DNA of 20,223 nt from positions 1 to 20,223 of the forward strand of contig JAQVEQ010000023.1 in the NCBI GenBank assembly GCA_028697875.1, given 5' to 3'. The translations under genes were made by a program, and so were the position numbers. The notes under the pieces were generated by a model. It saw only the letters and a list, made by a program, of their open reading frames with translations. It was not told the DNA's origin and made no database searches. The stretch comes from Novosphingobium sp. Lineage in GTDB: Bacteria; Pseudomonadota; Alphaproteobacteria; Sphingomonadales; Sphingomonadaceae. Shown piece by piece: positions 1-7,773 of this stretch. Numbering within the stretch: the stretch's first letter is position 1; each line of letters starts with the position of its first letter.

Positions 1-775
1 TCTGGTCCATGGCAACCGGGATCATTGCCGCAGCTGGGACTGGACGGCCGAGGCCCTGCGCAAGGACTGGCACGTCGTGGCCCCCGATCTCAGGGGGCAC
101 GGGGACAGCGCCTGGTCCCGAGAGGGGCGCTACGATTTCACGACCTACCTCTACGACCTGTCCCAGCTCCTGTTCGAGCTTGGCGGCGGCCCGGCAACGC
201 TCGTCGCCCATTCGCTCGGAGCGCATATCGCGCTCCGGTACGCCGGGATTTATCCCGAAACCATTGCCAGACTGGTGGCCGTCGAGGCCGTGGGCGCACC
301 GAAGGAACTCGACGTTGCGTTCAACAGTCCTCCGATCGACCAGCGTTTCCGGCGCTGGATCGAGCAACGTCGCACCGCAACGGGCAAGCGCGGTCGCACC
401 TATGCAAGCGTCGAGGAAGCGCAACAGCGCATGCAGGAGGAAAACCCCAGGCTAAGCGACGCGCAAGTGAGACACCTGACGATCCACGGCCTCAGGCGGA
501 CCGAAGAGGGCGGCTATTGCTGGAAATTCGACAATTACCTCAGGCAATGGCCCCCGCCCGACATCGGCAAGGACGACGTCGTCGCCCTCTGGCGGCGCAT
601 CGCCTGTCCGGCGCTGCTGATGTTTGGCAAGGAAAGCTGGTCTTCGAGCCTTGCCGACGAACTGGCCGAACATGTCGCCGGGGCGCGGCGAGTCGATATC
701 GAAGGGGCCGGACACTGGCCCCACCACGACCGCTTCGAAGGCTTTATCGGCGAATTGCAGGCCTTCCTCGGCTGA
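1..775 (+). CDS. alpha/beta-fold hydrolase, 5' end outside the window
   Basis: The reading frame is open from base 2, so the true start lies upstream; an internal ATG-initiated version (from 77) would cut off the conserved oxyanion region. The visible N-terminus reads L-V-H-G-N, the HG oxyanion motif of alpha/beta hydrolases, followed by D-L-R-G-H-G-D. The nucleophile elbow is A-H-S-L-G with the serine codon at 212-214. The C-terminal G-A-G-H-W supplies the catalytic histidine (codon 713-715). The acid site is probably in the G-K-E-S-W segment near 628-642, where Glu appears in place of the usual Asp. Family members hydrolyse esters, lactones or C-C bonds in the cytoplasm; the substrate cannot be told here. 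The gene converges on the SDR at 790-1590 with a 14-bp gap. The fold assignment is secure and the specificity is unknown. Confidence 0.88.
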   Translation, partial: LVHGNRDHCRSWDWTAEALRKDWHVVAPDLRGHGDSAWSREGRYDFTTYLYDLSQLLFELGGGPATLVAHSLGAHIALRYAGIYPETIARLVAVEAVGAPKELDVAFNSPPIDQRFRRWIEQRRTATGKRGRTYASVEEAQQRMQEENPRLSDAQVRHLTIHGLRRTEEGGYCWKFDNYLRQWPPPDIGKDDVVALWRRIACPALLMFGKESWSSSLADELAEHVAGARRVDIEGAGHWPHHDRFEGFIGELQAFLG

Positions 776-789
776 GGAGGGCCTGTTGC

Positions 790-1590
790 CTATTCGTTGC
801 TTTTCTTGACGTTGAAGAAACGCGTATCGAAGATATTGGCGGCCATCCATCCGCCATCGACCAGCAGGGTATGTCCCGTGACGTACCCGGAAAGGTCGGA
901 GGCGAGGAACAGTGCGGCGCCGGCAATTTCGTCGGTCGTGCCCGGACGCCCCATCGGAATCACGCTATCCTTGAGGATCGCCAGCGATTCCGGCGTTTCC
1001 GGCAGGCGAGGCGTGGTAATGCTTCCCGGACAAACGGAATTCACCCTGATCCCGTCGCGCCCCCATTCCGCGGCCATGCTTTTCACCAGATGCATCAATC
1101 CGGCCTTGGCTGCGCCATAGGCGGCATGCATCGGCGCACCGACAACCCCGTCGATCGAGCCGATGCAGACGATCCGGCCGCCCGATTCCCGGGCCAGCAT
1201 GGACCGAGCCACGGCCTTGGCGGTCACGAAGACATAGCGCAAGTTGCGCGCCTGTTCTGCGTCCCAGTCTTCCAGCGTCATTTCGACCAATGGCTTGAAC
1301 AGCGCCTGGCCCACGATCGTGACCAGCACTTCAAGCCCGCCCAGTTCCGCTTCGACGTCGGCGACCGCCTTCTGGACGGCAGCCTCGTCCGTGATATCGG
1401 CGACGACCGCCATGCTCCGGCGGCCAAGCTTCGCCACCTCGTCCGCAACCAGTTCCGCCCGTTCCCGCGCGTTGTCGAGCACCGCAACGTCGCAGCCCGC
1501 CCGGGCGAGGTGCAAGGCCGTCGATTCGCCCATGCCGCGCCCTCCGCCAATGACCAGCGCCTTCTTTCCTTCGAGCCCGAACAGCGACAT
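790..1590 (-). CDS. short-chain dehydrogenase/reductase (SDR), NAD-type
   Basis: This is a 266-residue classical SDR that oxidises an alcohol or reduces a carbonyl with a nicotinamide cofactor. The Rossmann glycine motif is G-G-G-R-G-M-G (residues 15-21). Asp39 at the end of beta2 suggests NAD(H) rather than NADP(H). The catalytic set is complete: Asn116, Ser145, Tyr158 and Lys162 (Y-G-A-A-K). The usual N-N-A-G after beta4 is replaced by T-I-V-G (91-94). The open frame continues upstream to 1731, but ATG 1590 is preferred because it directly precedes the family N-terminus and has a GGGGAGAG ribosome site about 8 bases upstream. In a fatty-acid-like pathway it could act as a 3-hydroxyacyl-CoA dehydrogenase or on a ring alcohol. 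It is transcribed divergently from the SMP-30 gene. Family is certain, substrate unknown. Confidence 0.93.
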   Translation of the reverse strand: MSLFGLEGKKALVIGGGRGMGESTALHLARAGCDVAVLDNARERAELVADEVAKLGRRSMAVVADITDEAAVQKAVADVEAELGGLEVLVTIVGQALFKPLVEMTLEDWDAEQARNLRYVFVTAKAVARSMLARESGGRIVCIGSIDGVVGAPMHAAYGAAKAGLMHLVKSMAAEWGRDGIRVNSVCPGSITTPRLPETPESLAILKDSVIPMGRPGTTDEIAGAALFLASDLSGYVTGHTLLVDGGWMAANIFDTRFFNVKKSNE

Positions 1591-1779
1591 CACACACACT
1601 CTCCCCATGTCCCGATTGCGGGATGACAGTACCGATTGCCCCATAATACAAGTGCGCCGTGCGTTGTCCGTTCGTCGGAGATTTTCCATCCTTCCGGAGC
1701 GCGGTGCACCAGGCTTGCGGTACTGCCGCATTCTGCAAGCAAAGTAAGTTGGGATAGGCGACTGCCTGAGGAGACGAGA
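1591..1779. promoter_or_regulatory. divergent intergenic region between SDR and SMP-30 gene
   Basis: This 189-bp gap must hold promoters for both flanking genes. It contains two perfect short inverted repeats: TCCCG-ATTG-CGGGA at 1610-1623, close to the SDR start, and TGCGG-TACTG-CCGCA at 1716-1730. The second is loosely flanked by GCTTGC (1713-1718) and GCAAGC (1735-1740). Either could be an operator. No convincing -35/-10 pair was found by eye. The GAGGAG ribosome site of the plus-strand gene lies at 1768-1773. Confidence 0.4.
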
Positions 1780-2667
1780 ATGGCCGACATCCGGGTTTGC
1801 GTGAATTGCACCAACACTCTGGGCGAAGGTCCGCTGTGGGATGTGGAGGAACAGCGCCTCTACTGGCTCGACGGGATGAAAGGGCAGATCTGGCGCTGTG
1901 CGGCGGATGGTTCCGATGTCACCACATGGGAATTACCCGGGGAGATCGGTTCCATGGCCCTGCGCACGCAAGGCGGCGCGCTGGTCGCGCTTTCCACTGG
2001 CCTGCATTTCTTCGATTTCGACAGTGGCAAGCTGGATTTCATCTGCCATCCGGAAGAGGGCAAGGAGAACGTCCGGCTGAACGACGGCAAGGTCGACAGT
2101 CGAGGGCGTTTCGTCGTCGGTTCGCTCGACATGGGTTCGTTCGAGCCCGGTGCCGAACGGCGCGGCACATTGTACCGGCTCGATCCGGATTTGAGCCTTC
2201 ACCGGCTAGACGACGGCATTTCGGTCTCCAACGGCCCATGCTGGAGCCCCGACGGTGCGACCTTCTACTTCACGGACAGCAGCGACGATGCGATCCGCGC
2301 CTACGACTGGGATTTGGAAACCGGCGCTGCAACCAACAAGCGGATATTCAAGCAACTGGCGACCGCTTCGATCCCCGACGGCGGGACGGTCGATGCCGAA
2401 GGATACGTCTGGACTGCCGCCAATGGCGCTTTCACCGGAGTGGGCGAACTGCGCCGCTACGCGCCGGACGGCACGCTCGACCGCACGGTGGCCATGCCGA
2501 CACCGAAGCCGACCAGCCTGATGTTCGGCGGGCCGGAACTCGACATCCTCTACGTTACGTCTATGAATATTCCGGGCGAAGTCGCCGAAACGCCGTTCGA
2601 CGGGAAGCTCTTTGCCGTCCATGGCCTGGGCATTCGCGGGTTGCCGGAATACCGCTTCGGCGGCTGA
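1780..2667 (+). CDS. SMP-30/gluconolactonase/regucalcin-family lactonase
   Basis: This is a 295-residue six-bladed beta-propeller lactone hydrolase, the same length as regucalcin (299). The divalent-metal ligands of the family are in place: Glu16 (G-E-G-P-L-W), Asn101 (R-L-N-D-G-K), Asn151 (S-N-G-P-C-W) and Asp200 (I-P-D-G-G-T), matching regucalcin Glu18, Asn103, Asn154 and Asp204. The frame is open from 1636, but ATG 1780 is chosen because the family N-terminus begins there and GAGGAG sits 6 bases upstream. Family members open sugar lactones and other gamma/delta-lactones in the cytoplasm. In this cluster it is a candidate to open a lactone produced by the Baeyer-Villiger enzyme, or it may simply serve sugar-acid metabolism. 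Its own upstream region is shared with the divergent SDR. Fold and metal site are secure; the substrate is inferred. Confidence 0.93.
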   Translation: MADIRVCVNCTNTLGEGPLWDVEEQRLYWLDGMKGQIWRCAADGSDVTTWELPGEIGSMALRTQGGALVALSTGLHFFDFDSGKLDFICHPEEGKENVRLNDGKVDSRGRFVVGSLDMGSFEPGAERRGTLYRLDPDLSLHRLDDGISVSNGPCWSPDGATFYFTDSSDDAIRAYDWDLETGAATNKRIFKQLATASIPDGGTVDAEGYVWTAANGAFTGVGELRRYAPDGTLDRTVAMPTPKPTSLMFGGPELDILYVTSMNIPGEVAETPFDGKLFAVHGLGIRGLPEYRFGG

Positions 2668-2686
2668 CCTGGCCAAGGGGAAGGGT

Positions 2687-2711
2687 GAGGCGAGGGGCTA
2701 TCCCCCGCCTC
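2687..2711. terminator. possible bidirectional terminator hairpin
   Basis: In the 60-bp gap between two convergent genes, GAGGCG (2687-2692) pairs with CGCCTC (2706-2711). The stem continues after one mismatch with three more G-C pairs. There is no T tract on either side, so it is at best an atypical terminator. A second outer pairing of GGGTGA (2683-2688) with TCACCC (2728-2733) is also possible. Confidence 0.3.
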
Positions 2712-2727
2712 AAAGGGGCACAAGCCT

Positions 2728-4209
2728 TCACCCGACCTTTTCGGCAAACAGCGCCTTCACGTCGTTGAGGCTCGGCTTGAGGGAGGGCGTGCGCGGCAGT
2801 GCATCGACGATCTGTAACCGCGTCGGGATATAAGTCGGCGCGAGGTTTTCCCGCATGTAGGCGAACAGCGCTTCCTCGCTCACCTTCGGTGCGCTCTGTT
2901 TCAATTCCACCGCCGCAACCGGCACTTCGCCAAGGCGCGTATCGGGGATGCCGACAACCGACGCATCGGCGACCGACGGGTGAGCACGGAGACAATCGAC
3001 GATCCGTTCGGGCAGGATCTTGAACCCCCCCCTTACGATCGCCCCGTCGTAGCGCCCCCGATGAAAGACGTAGCCATCCTCGTCGATCGTGATGAGGTCG
3101 GTCGTGCGTACCCAGTCGGGGCGAACCGCCGGGCAGTGGACTTCCATCAGCCCTTCCTCGCCTGCCGCGACGGCCTTGCCGGTTTCCGGATCGACTGCCT
3201 TGATCTCCACGCCCGGCATGGGCAACCCGATACTCCCGCGCTTCGAGTTGCCGACTTCCTCGCGCATCTGCGGGGTCCAGCGGATAATCGTGCCGCAGAA
3301 CTCCGTCGCCCCCATGCCCCACAGGATCGGAATGCCATAGCGTTCCTCGAAACGATCCTGCAGATCGGGATCGAGATGGGCGGAGCCGCCGGAAACGTTC
3401 TTGACGCTCGCCATGTCCTCCTTCGTCACGCCCGCATCCAGCATCATCGAGATGACAGTCGGGTTGAGCCCCAGTGTGGGCGGGCGATGGCGGCGAAGGG
3501 CATCCGCAAACTGTTCGATCGAAAAACGCTCGAAAATGACCAGCGGCGTACCGTGCACGGCGCTTGCCGTCAGCAGGCATACCCCGCCGACACCGCCGAA
3601 GGGCCAGACGTTGATCTGGACATCCGGAACCTGGCCGGATTCGCCGCCGGGGGCGCTGGCCACCGCGCGTTCCAGCAAGTGGAGCGGCATGGCGATCCGC
3701 TTGGGCGGTCCGGTCGTGCCGCTCGACAGCACTTCGATCCCGCCTTCGCTGCCGGTGTCGAGCGCACTGTCGAGATTGCGGCATTGTCCGAGGCCGTCGA
3801 CGGCCGTCGGCACTTCATCGAAGGCGTGCAGCGCAATGCCGGCGCTGCCGGCATCCTTCACCGCCTCGCGGAAGTTAGGCCAGTCTTCCGCGTCGGCGAC
3901 AATTGCGCCGGCGCCAAGCGTACTGACTGCTTCCACCAGCGCGGCAGGCGGCAGGAACGGGTAGATGAAACTGATCGCCCGGCGTTGCGCCAGCAGACCG
4001 ATGACCGTGGCCGCATGGGCAAGGCGATTGCGGATGATGACGCCGACCCGTGCATGGCGGGGGCAACCGGTCGCGTCGATGGCGGCAACGACTTGTTCGC
4101 CATACCTCGCGATTTCGCCCCAGGTCGTCCATTTTCCCTGATATTCGATACCGCGCTGGTCGCTGCGCGTGACGAGGTTCTCGCGCAATTTGTCGACGAC
4201 ATCACCCAC
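2728..4209 (-). CDS. ANL-family acyl-CoA synthetase (AMP-dependent acid:CoA ligase)
   Basis: This 493-residue cytoplasmic enzyme activates a carboxylic acid to its CoA thioester via an acyl-AMP. Adenylation motifs appear in order: P-loop L-S-S-G-T-T-G-P-P-K-R (161-171), G-M-G-A-T-E (298-303), T-T-D with Asp371, G-R-Y-D-G (385-389), R-G-G-F-K hinge (393-397) and a C-terminal L-P-R-T-P-S-L-K (471-478). Lys478 sits where the catalytic lysine of the P-K-T-x-S-G-K motif is expected. It starts with GTG two bases after the stop of the upstream amidohydrolase; no earlier in-frame ATG fits, and the next in-frame Met lies beyond the P-loop. Translation is therefore probably coupled. It is somewhat shorter than typical fatty acyl ligases (about 540), closer to aryl- or branched-acid ligases. 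It likely primes the acid used by the acyl-CoA dehydrogenase of the same operon. Confidence 0.92.
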   Translation of the reverse strand: MGDVVDKLRENLVTRSDQRGIEYQGKWTTWGEIARYGEQVVAAIDATGCPRHARVGVIIRNRLAHAATVIGLLAQRRAISFIYPFLPPAALVEAVSTLGAGAIVADAEDWPNFREAVKDAGSAGIALHAFDEVPTAVDGLGQCRNLDSALDTGSEGGIEVLSSGTTGPPKRIAMPLHLLERAVASAPGGESGQVPDVQINVWPFGGVGGVCLLTASAVHGTPLVIFERFSIEQFADALRRHRPPTLGLNPTVISMMLDAGVTKEDMASVKNVSGGSAHLDPDLQDRFEERYGIPILWGMGATEFCGTIIRWTPQMREEVGNSKRGSIGLPMPGVEIKAVDPETGKAVAAGEEGLMEVHCPAVRPDWVRTTDLITIDEDGYVFHRGRYDGAIVRGGFKILPERIVDCLRAHPSVADASVVGIPDTRLGEVPVAAVELKQSAPKVSEEALFAYMRENLAPTYIPTRLQIVDALPRTPSLKPSLNDVKALFAEKVG

Positions 4210-4211
4210 GT

Positions 4212-5402
4212 TCAGTCTCGCTTGCCCTCGAGCAGGCCCTTCAGGTTGCTGGACATGATCTGCTCCTTCTGGGCCATGTTAAAGGATGTCAGTTCGTCGA
4301 GGAAGTCGAGCGGCTCTTCGGTCCCTTCCGGATGCGGGAAGTCGCTGCCAAAGAGGATGCGGTTGGTTTGCATCACTTCGGCGACTTGAGCAAAGTCGTC
4401 TTCCACGAATGGCGTGACGAAGACATTGCGATGGAAGTGCTCGACCGGGTCGAACGCGAACTTCTGTGGCATCTGGCCGTAGACATGCGCGAGGGTGTCG
4501 ACCAGCGAGGCCACCCACTTGGCCCCGTTCTCGACGCTGACGACGCGAACGTCGGGGAAGCGGTGGAACACACCGCCACAGATGATTGCCGCCAGCGTGT
4601 CCGAGATCGCACGTTCGATGATGCGCAGGCAATTCACCAGCGGGTCGGATTCGAACGGCAGCCATTCGGCCCCGCCGGTCCACATCTGGATCAGGTGATC
4701 GTAGTCCGAGTTGGACGCATGGATTGTGACGAAGATCTTGGCTTCGTTCACACGGGCCCAGAACGGGTCGAAATCGGCCAAGCCCGGCGAACGCCCGCCG
4801 CGATAGCCCGGCACGGGGGAAGGGCGCAAGTTGACCGTGCGCGCGCCTTGCTTAAGCAGCCATTCGAGCTCCTCGACCGCGCGGTCCATGTCGGCAAGGC
4901 CGATCACCGGCACGCCGAACAGGCGCTCGTCGCGATGGAAGCCCCATTCCTCAGCCACCCACTGGTTGAGCGAGTGGAGCGCATCGTGCAGCAGCTCGTG
5001 ATTGTAGGACAGGCCGTGCTCGATCACCGAGAACAAGGTCGGAAACATCAATGCGGCGTGGACATTGTGCTCGTTCAGCACTTTCAGGCGCTCGTCGCCA
5101 TAGCGCCAGGAACGGGGCGGCGTGACCGGAGTGCCGGCCAGTTCACGCATGGATTTGCCCTCGGTATTCCGGGCCTTGTAATACTGCACGTGGGTGCCCG
5201 GCGCAGCAACACGTTCGAACGTCGGGTTCGGCAGGTAGTCCGAAATCACCGAATTGATCGCCAGACGGCGGCGGCCGTTGGCTTCGGTGATATAGCGGAA
5301 GTCCCGCTGCCACTTCTTCGGCAGGTGGCGGAAAAGCGCGTCTTCCGGCTCATAGAAATGATTGTCCGCGTCGTAGACGGGGAAGGGGAGGGTGGCGGTC
5401 AT
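4212..5402 (-). CDS. amidohydrolase-2 family (COG2159-type) TIM-barrel metal-dependent hydrolase or decarboxylase
   Basis: This 396-residue protein has the metal-site signatures of the amidohydrolase-2 family. They are an N-terminal D-A-D-N-H (11-15, His15), H228 in T-I-H-A-S, a conserved S-V-E-N-G (289-293) and G-S-D-F-P-H-P (352-358) with Asp354. The family includes aminocarboxymuconate-semialdehyde and gamma-resorcylate decarboxylases and C-C or C-O hydrolases, so an amidase role should not be assumed. ATG 5402 is chosen over the longer frame (to 5474) because the family N-terminus starts there and the extension runs through an AT-rich promoter-like stretch. Its ribosome site (GAGAG) is weak. 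It lies 127 bp downstream of the acyl-CoA dehydrogenase and 2 bp upstream of the ligase. A related protein is encoded at 17439-18620. Confidence 0.9.
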   Translation of the reverse strand: MTATLPFPVYDADNHFYEPEDALFRHLPKKWQRDFRYITEANGRRRLAINSVISDYLPNPTFERVAAPGTHVQYYKARNTEGKSMRELAGTPVTPPRSWRYGDERLKVLNEHNVHAALMFPTLFSVIEHGLSYNHELLHDALHSLNQWVAEEWGFHRDERLFGVPVIGLADMDRAVEELEWLLKQGARTVNLRPSPVPGYRGGRSPGLADFDPFWARVNEAKIFVTIHASNSDYDHLIQMWTGGAEWLPFESDPLVNCLRIIERAISDTLAAIICGGVFHRFPDVRVVSVENGAKWVASLVDTLAHVYGQMPQKFAFDPVEHFHRNVFVTPFVEDDFAQVAEVMQTNRILFGSDFPHPEGTEEPLDFLDELTSFNMAQKEQIMSSNLKGLLEGKRD

Positions 5403-5529
5403 AACGCTCTCACATATTATGCTGTTCGAATAATTCGATGATACGAATTTCGTAGGGCGCGCACTTCTGGTCAACTGGTGGCAAGGGCTTTCCGCCTACT
5501 TGGAAGCTCTCGCGGCGAGGGAACGGACG
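5403..5529. promoter_or_regulatory. AT-rich intergenic region with a 6-6-6 palindrome upstream of the amidohydrolase
   Basis: The 127-bp gap between the acyl-CoA dehydrogenase stop and the amidohydrolase start holds an AT-rich island (5411-5450, about 12 G/C in 40 bases) in otherwise GC-rich DNA. It contains a perfect inverted repeat AATTCG-ATGATA-CGAATT at 5432-5449, next to a TTCGAA palindrome at 5425-5430. On the minus strand a CATAAT -10-like hexamer lies between the palindrome and the amidohydrolase start, but no good -35 box was seen. This suggests a second, regulated promoter inside the operon. Confidence 0.5.
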
Positions 5530-7620
5530 TCAGTTCGCACGCGGAAGATTGAGCGCATATTGCGCGATGATACCGCGATGGACTTCGCTCGTCCCGCCAT
5601 AGATGGTCTGGCTGATCGACTGGCGATGCCGGTCCTCGATCTCCGCCAGGGCAGGCGTCTCGTGACGCAACGAGGCCGGGGCCGCGAGCGCCACCATGTC
5701 GGCTGCATCGTGCATGTAGATCTCGGTTGCGAAGAGTTTCGCCATCGGCCCGGTCGAGCGGCTTCCCTTGGCGGCTTCTCCCGCCCAGGTTGCGCGGCGG
5801 CACAGGAGATCGGCGATTTCCATGTGCGTGGCGACTTTCGCCGCCGCCGCACGGATTGCCGGATCGTCGATCGGGCGTTTGCCGCCGGCGCCAGGGGCGT
5901 GCGACCATTGCTCTACCGCTTCCATCAGGCTGCGGTGGTTGATGTGATAGCCTTCGCCGCCGTGCTCGATTTCCATGGCCGCCGCCATGACGGCAAGGCC
6001 GCCGTCGACTTCGCCCAGGCGGTAACGGTCGGGCACCCGCACTTCGTCGAAGAAGGTGATGTTGGTCCGTTCGTCCTGCAGCGTGTGAACGGGCTGGATC
6101 GTGATGCCCGGCAAGCTCATCGGGAAGAAGAAGATCGTGATGCCGCGATGCTTGGGTTTGTCCGGGTCGGTCCGGGCAATCAGCAGGATATAGTCGGAAA
6201 TGTGCGCGCCGGTGGTGAACATCTTCTGGCCGCTGATCAGCCAGTCATCACCATCGCGCACGGCGCGGGTGCGTGCGGCGAACATGTCGGAGCCCGAACC
6301 AGGCTCGGTGAAGCCGAGGCAACCCAGCGCCCTGCCTTCCGCGATCGGCGGAAGAACCTCTTCCTGCAATTCGGACGAACCGAATTTCATCACCATCCGC
6401 GCGCCCATGTTGGTCGTGCCGATCGGAACGCGGGTCCAGCGGTATTCCTCGAACACACGGCCCAGCGCGGTCACTTCCATCGCACCGGCTTCCCGTCCGC
6501 CCCATTTCTTTGGCCAGTCGGGATAGGCCAGGCCGGCAGCTGCGAGCTTGCGGTGGAATTCGGGATCGTGCCCTTCGGTTGAGTGATGGGCCTTCGCCCG
6601 CAGTTCGGGTGTCATTTCCGCTTCGAAGAAGCGCCGCACTTCCTGACGGAACGCCTCCGCCTCCGCGCCGAGCCCGGTCTCGATCCCCGTTTCGCCGGTA
6701 TCCGGCAGGGCGACCTTGCCATCCATCCACAGCCGGTTGCCGGCAGCCAGCAGCGCCTTGTCCGGATCGCCTCCGGCCAGCGCCATACGATTGATGGCGT
6801 TGAAATAGAGATGGATGTCGTACTCCAGAGACAAGCCGTAACCGCCGAAAGTGCGCAGGCTCCGCGTCGCGGCAATGCGGGCCGATTTTGCCGTCCACCA
6901 TTGCGCCATGGCGACCAGGGCCGCAGCGTTCTTGCTCCCTTCGGCGATCGAACAGATCGCGTGCCAGTTCAGCAGGCGTCCGCCTTCGGCGTCGGTAATC
7001 GATTCCGCCAGCGGGAAGGCAATACCCTGGAAGGAGCCGATCGGCCTGTCGAATTGCTCGCGCTCGCAAGCATAGGCCGATGCGAGTTCGATTGCCTGCG
7101 TCATTGCACCCACCAGATAGGCACTACGCAAAATCGCTGTTTCTTCCCGGGCTTGTTCGAAGAGGACCGGGATTTCGTTCCCTTCCGCCACAGTGATGGC
7201 TTCCCCGCACGGTGTCGTCGCGGTGACCGCACCACTTTCGCACGTGAGCACGGTAGCGCCGTCTTGCGGGAAGAGGGCCAGCGGCATTTCCTCAATTGCA
7301 TCAAGCATCTGTCGCGCAACATCGCCGCCCAGCTTGGTCAGCAGGCGGTAACCGGCCATGGAATCCGCCAGCGGGATGGGGGCAACCGTGCGCCCCGCCG
7401 CTTCGCAAACCAGCGCTGCGTCGAGCAGGCCCGCACCGGCTCCTCCGGCATCTTCCGGCATGCGCATGGCCACAAACCCCATTTCCGCCGTCTCACGCCA
7501 CAAGGGCAGCGAAACGCCACCGCCGATCTCGCGGGCTCCGGCCATCGAAGATCTCGCCTTGAAGAAGCGATCGGCCGTTTCAGCCATCAGCATTTGCTGT
7601 TCGTCGAGGTCGAGATTCAT
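5530..7620 (-). CDS. fused two-domain acyl-CoA dehydrogenase (FadE34-like architecture)
   Basis: This 696-residue flavoprotein is about twice the usual length and is two acyl-CoA dehydrogenase units in tandem. The N-terminal half (1 to about 310) has the helical domains and an R-x-Q-F-x-x-P-I-x-x-F-Q flavin-contact motif (187-198), but its middle beta domain is shrunken. The C-terminal half (about 318-696) has the F-T-E-P-G-S-G-S-D signature (437-445), a full middle domain and the terminal Y-G-G-T-S-E (674-679), but no R-x-Q-F-G. Glu552 lies where isovaleryl-type enzymes place the catalytic base. Such fusions mimic the alpha2beta2 dehydrogenases of sterol side-chain degradation. ATG 7620 has GGAG 6 bases upstream; the frame stays open to 7659. 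It is the first gene of the minus-strand operon and would introduce an alpha,beta double bond in a bulky acyl-CoA. Confidence 0.93.
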   Translation of the reverse strand: MNLDLDEQQMLMAETADRFFKARSSMAGAREIGGGVSLPLWRETAEMGFVAMRMPEDAGGAGAGLLDAALVCEAAGRTVAPIPLADSMAGYRLLTKLGGDVARQMLDAIEEMPLALFPQDGATVLTCESGAVTATTPCGEAITVAEGNEIPVLFEQAREETAILRSAYLVGAMTQAIELASAYACEREQFDRPIGSFQGIAFPLAESITDAEGGRLLNWHAICSIAEGSKNAAALVAMAQWWTAKSARIAATRSLRTFGGYGLSLEYDIHLYFNAINRMALAGGDPDKALLAAGNRLWMDGKVALPDTGETGIETGLGAEAEAFRQEVRRFFEAEMTPELRAKAHHSTEGHDPEFHRKLAAAGLAYPDWPKKWGGREAGAMEVTALGRVFEEYRWTRVPIGTTNMGARMVMKFGSSELQEEVLPPIAEGRALGCLGFTEPGSGSDMFAARTRAVRDGDDWLISGQKMFTTGAHISDYILLIARTDPDKPKHRGITIFFFPMSLPGITIQPVHTLQDERTNITFFDEVRVPDRYRLGEVDGGLAVMAAAMEIEHGGEGYHINHRSLMEAVEQWSHAPGAGGKRPIDDPAIRAAAAKVATHMEIADLLCRRATWAGEAAKGSRSTGPMAKLFATEIYMHDAADMVALAAPASLRHETPALAEIEDRHRQSISQTIYGGTSEVHRGIIAQYALNLPRAN

Positions 7621-7773
7621 CAAGGGCTCCACTATTGAATGGGCCGGCTGCATCCACATCCTGCCCCCGAATTGTCAATTTGGCGACCAATCCCTTCCGA
7701 CCATCCGGAAGCCCGCTCCTAACTGGTGCCGTTCCGGCATCGCGGTTACACTCTGGCCGGAGGAGGATATCCC
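7621..7773. promoter_or_regulatory. divergent promoter region with three inverted repeats
   Basis: This 153-bp region separates the divergent acyl-CoA dehydrogenase and crotonase operons. It holds three perfect inverted repeats: AATTG-T-CAATT (7670-7680), CTTCCG-ACCATC-CGGAAG (7694-7711) and TGCCG-TTC-CGGCA (7727-7739). The second recurs with one change upstream of the BVMO. A strong AGGAGG ribosome site (7761-7766) decides the GTG start at 7774. The packing suggests coordinated control of both operons by a dimeric repressor, which is not encoded in the window. Confidence 0.55.

Noticed and set aside
25..1626. Long plus-strand open frame of 533 codons across the hydrolase and SDR
   Set aside because: It overlaps two well-supported genes in other frames, shows no recognisable motif and is rich in Arg/Pro/Gly, as expected of shadow frames in GC-rich DNA.
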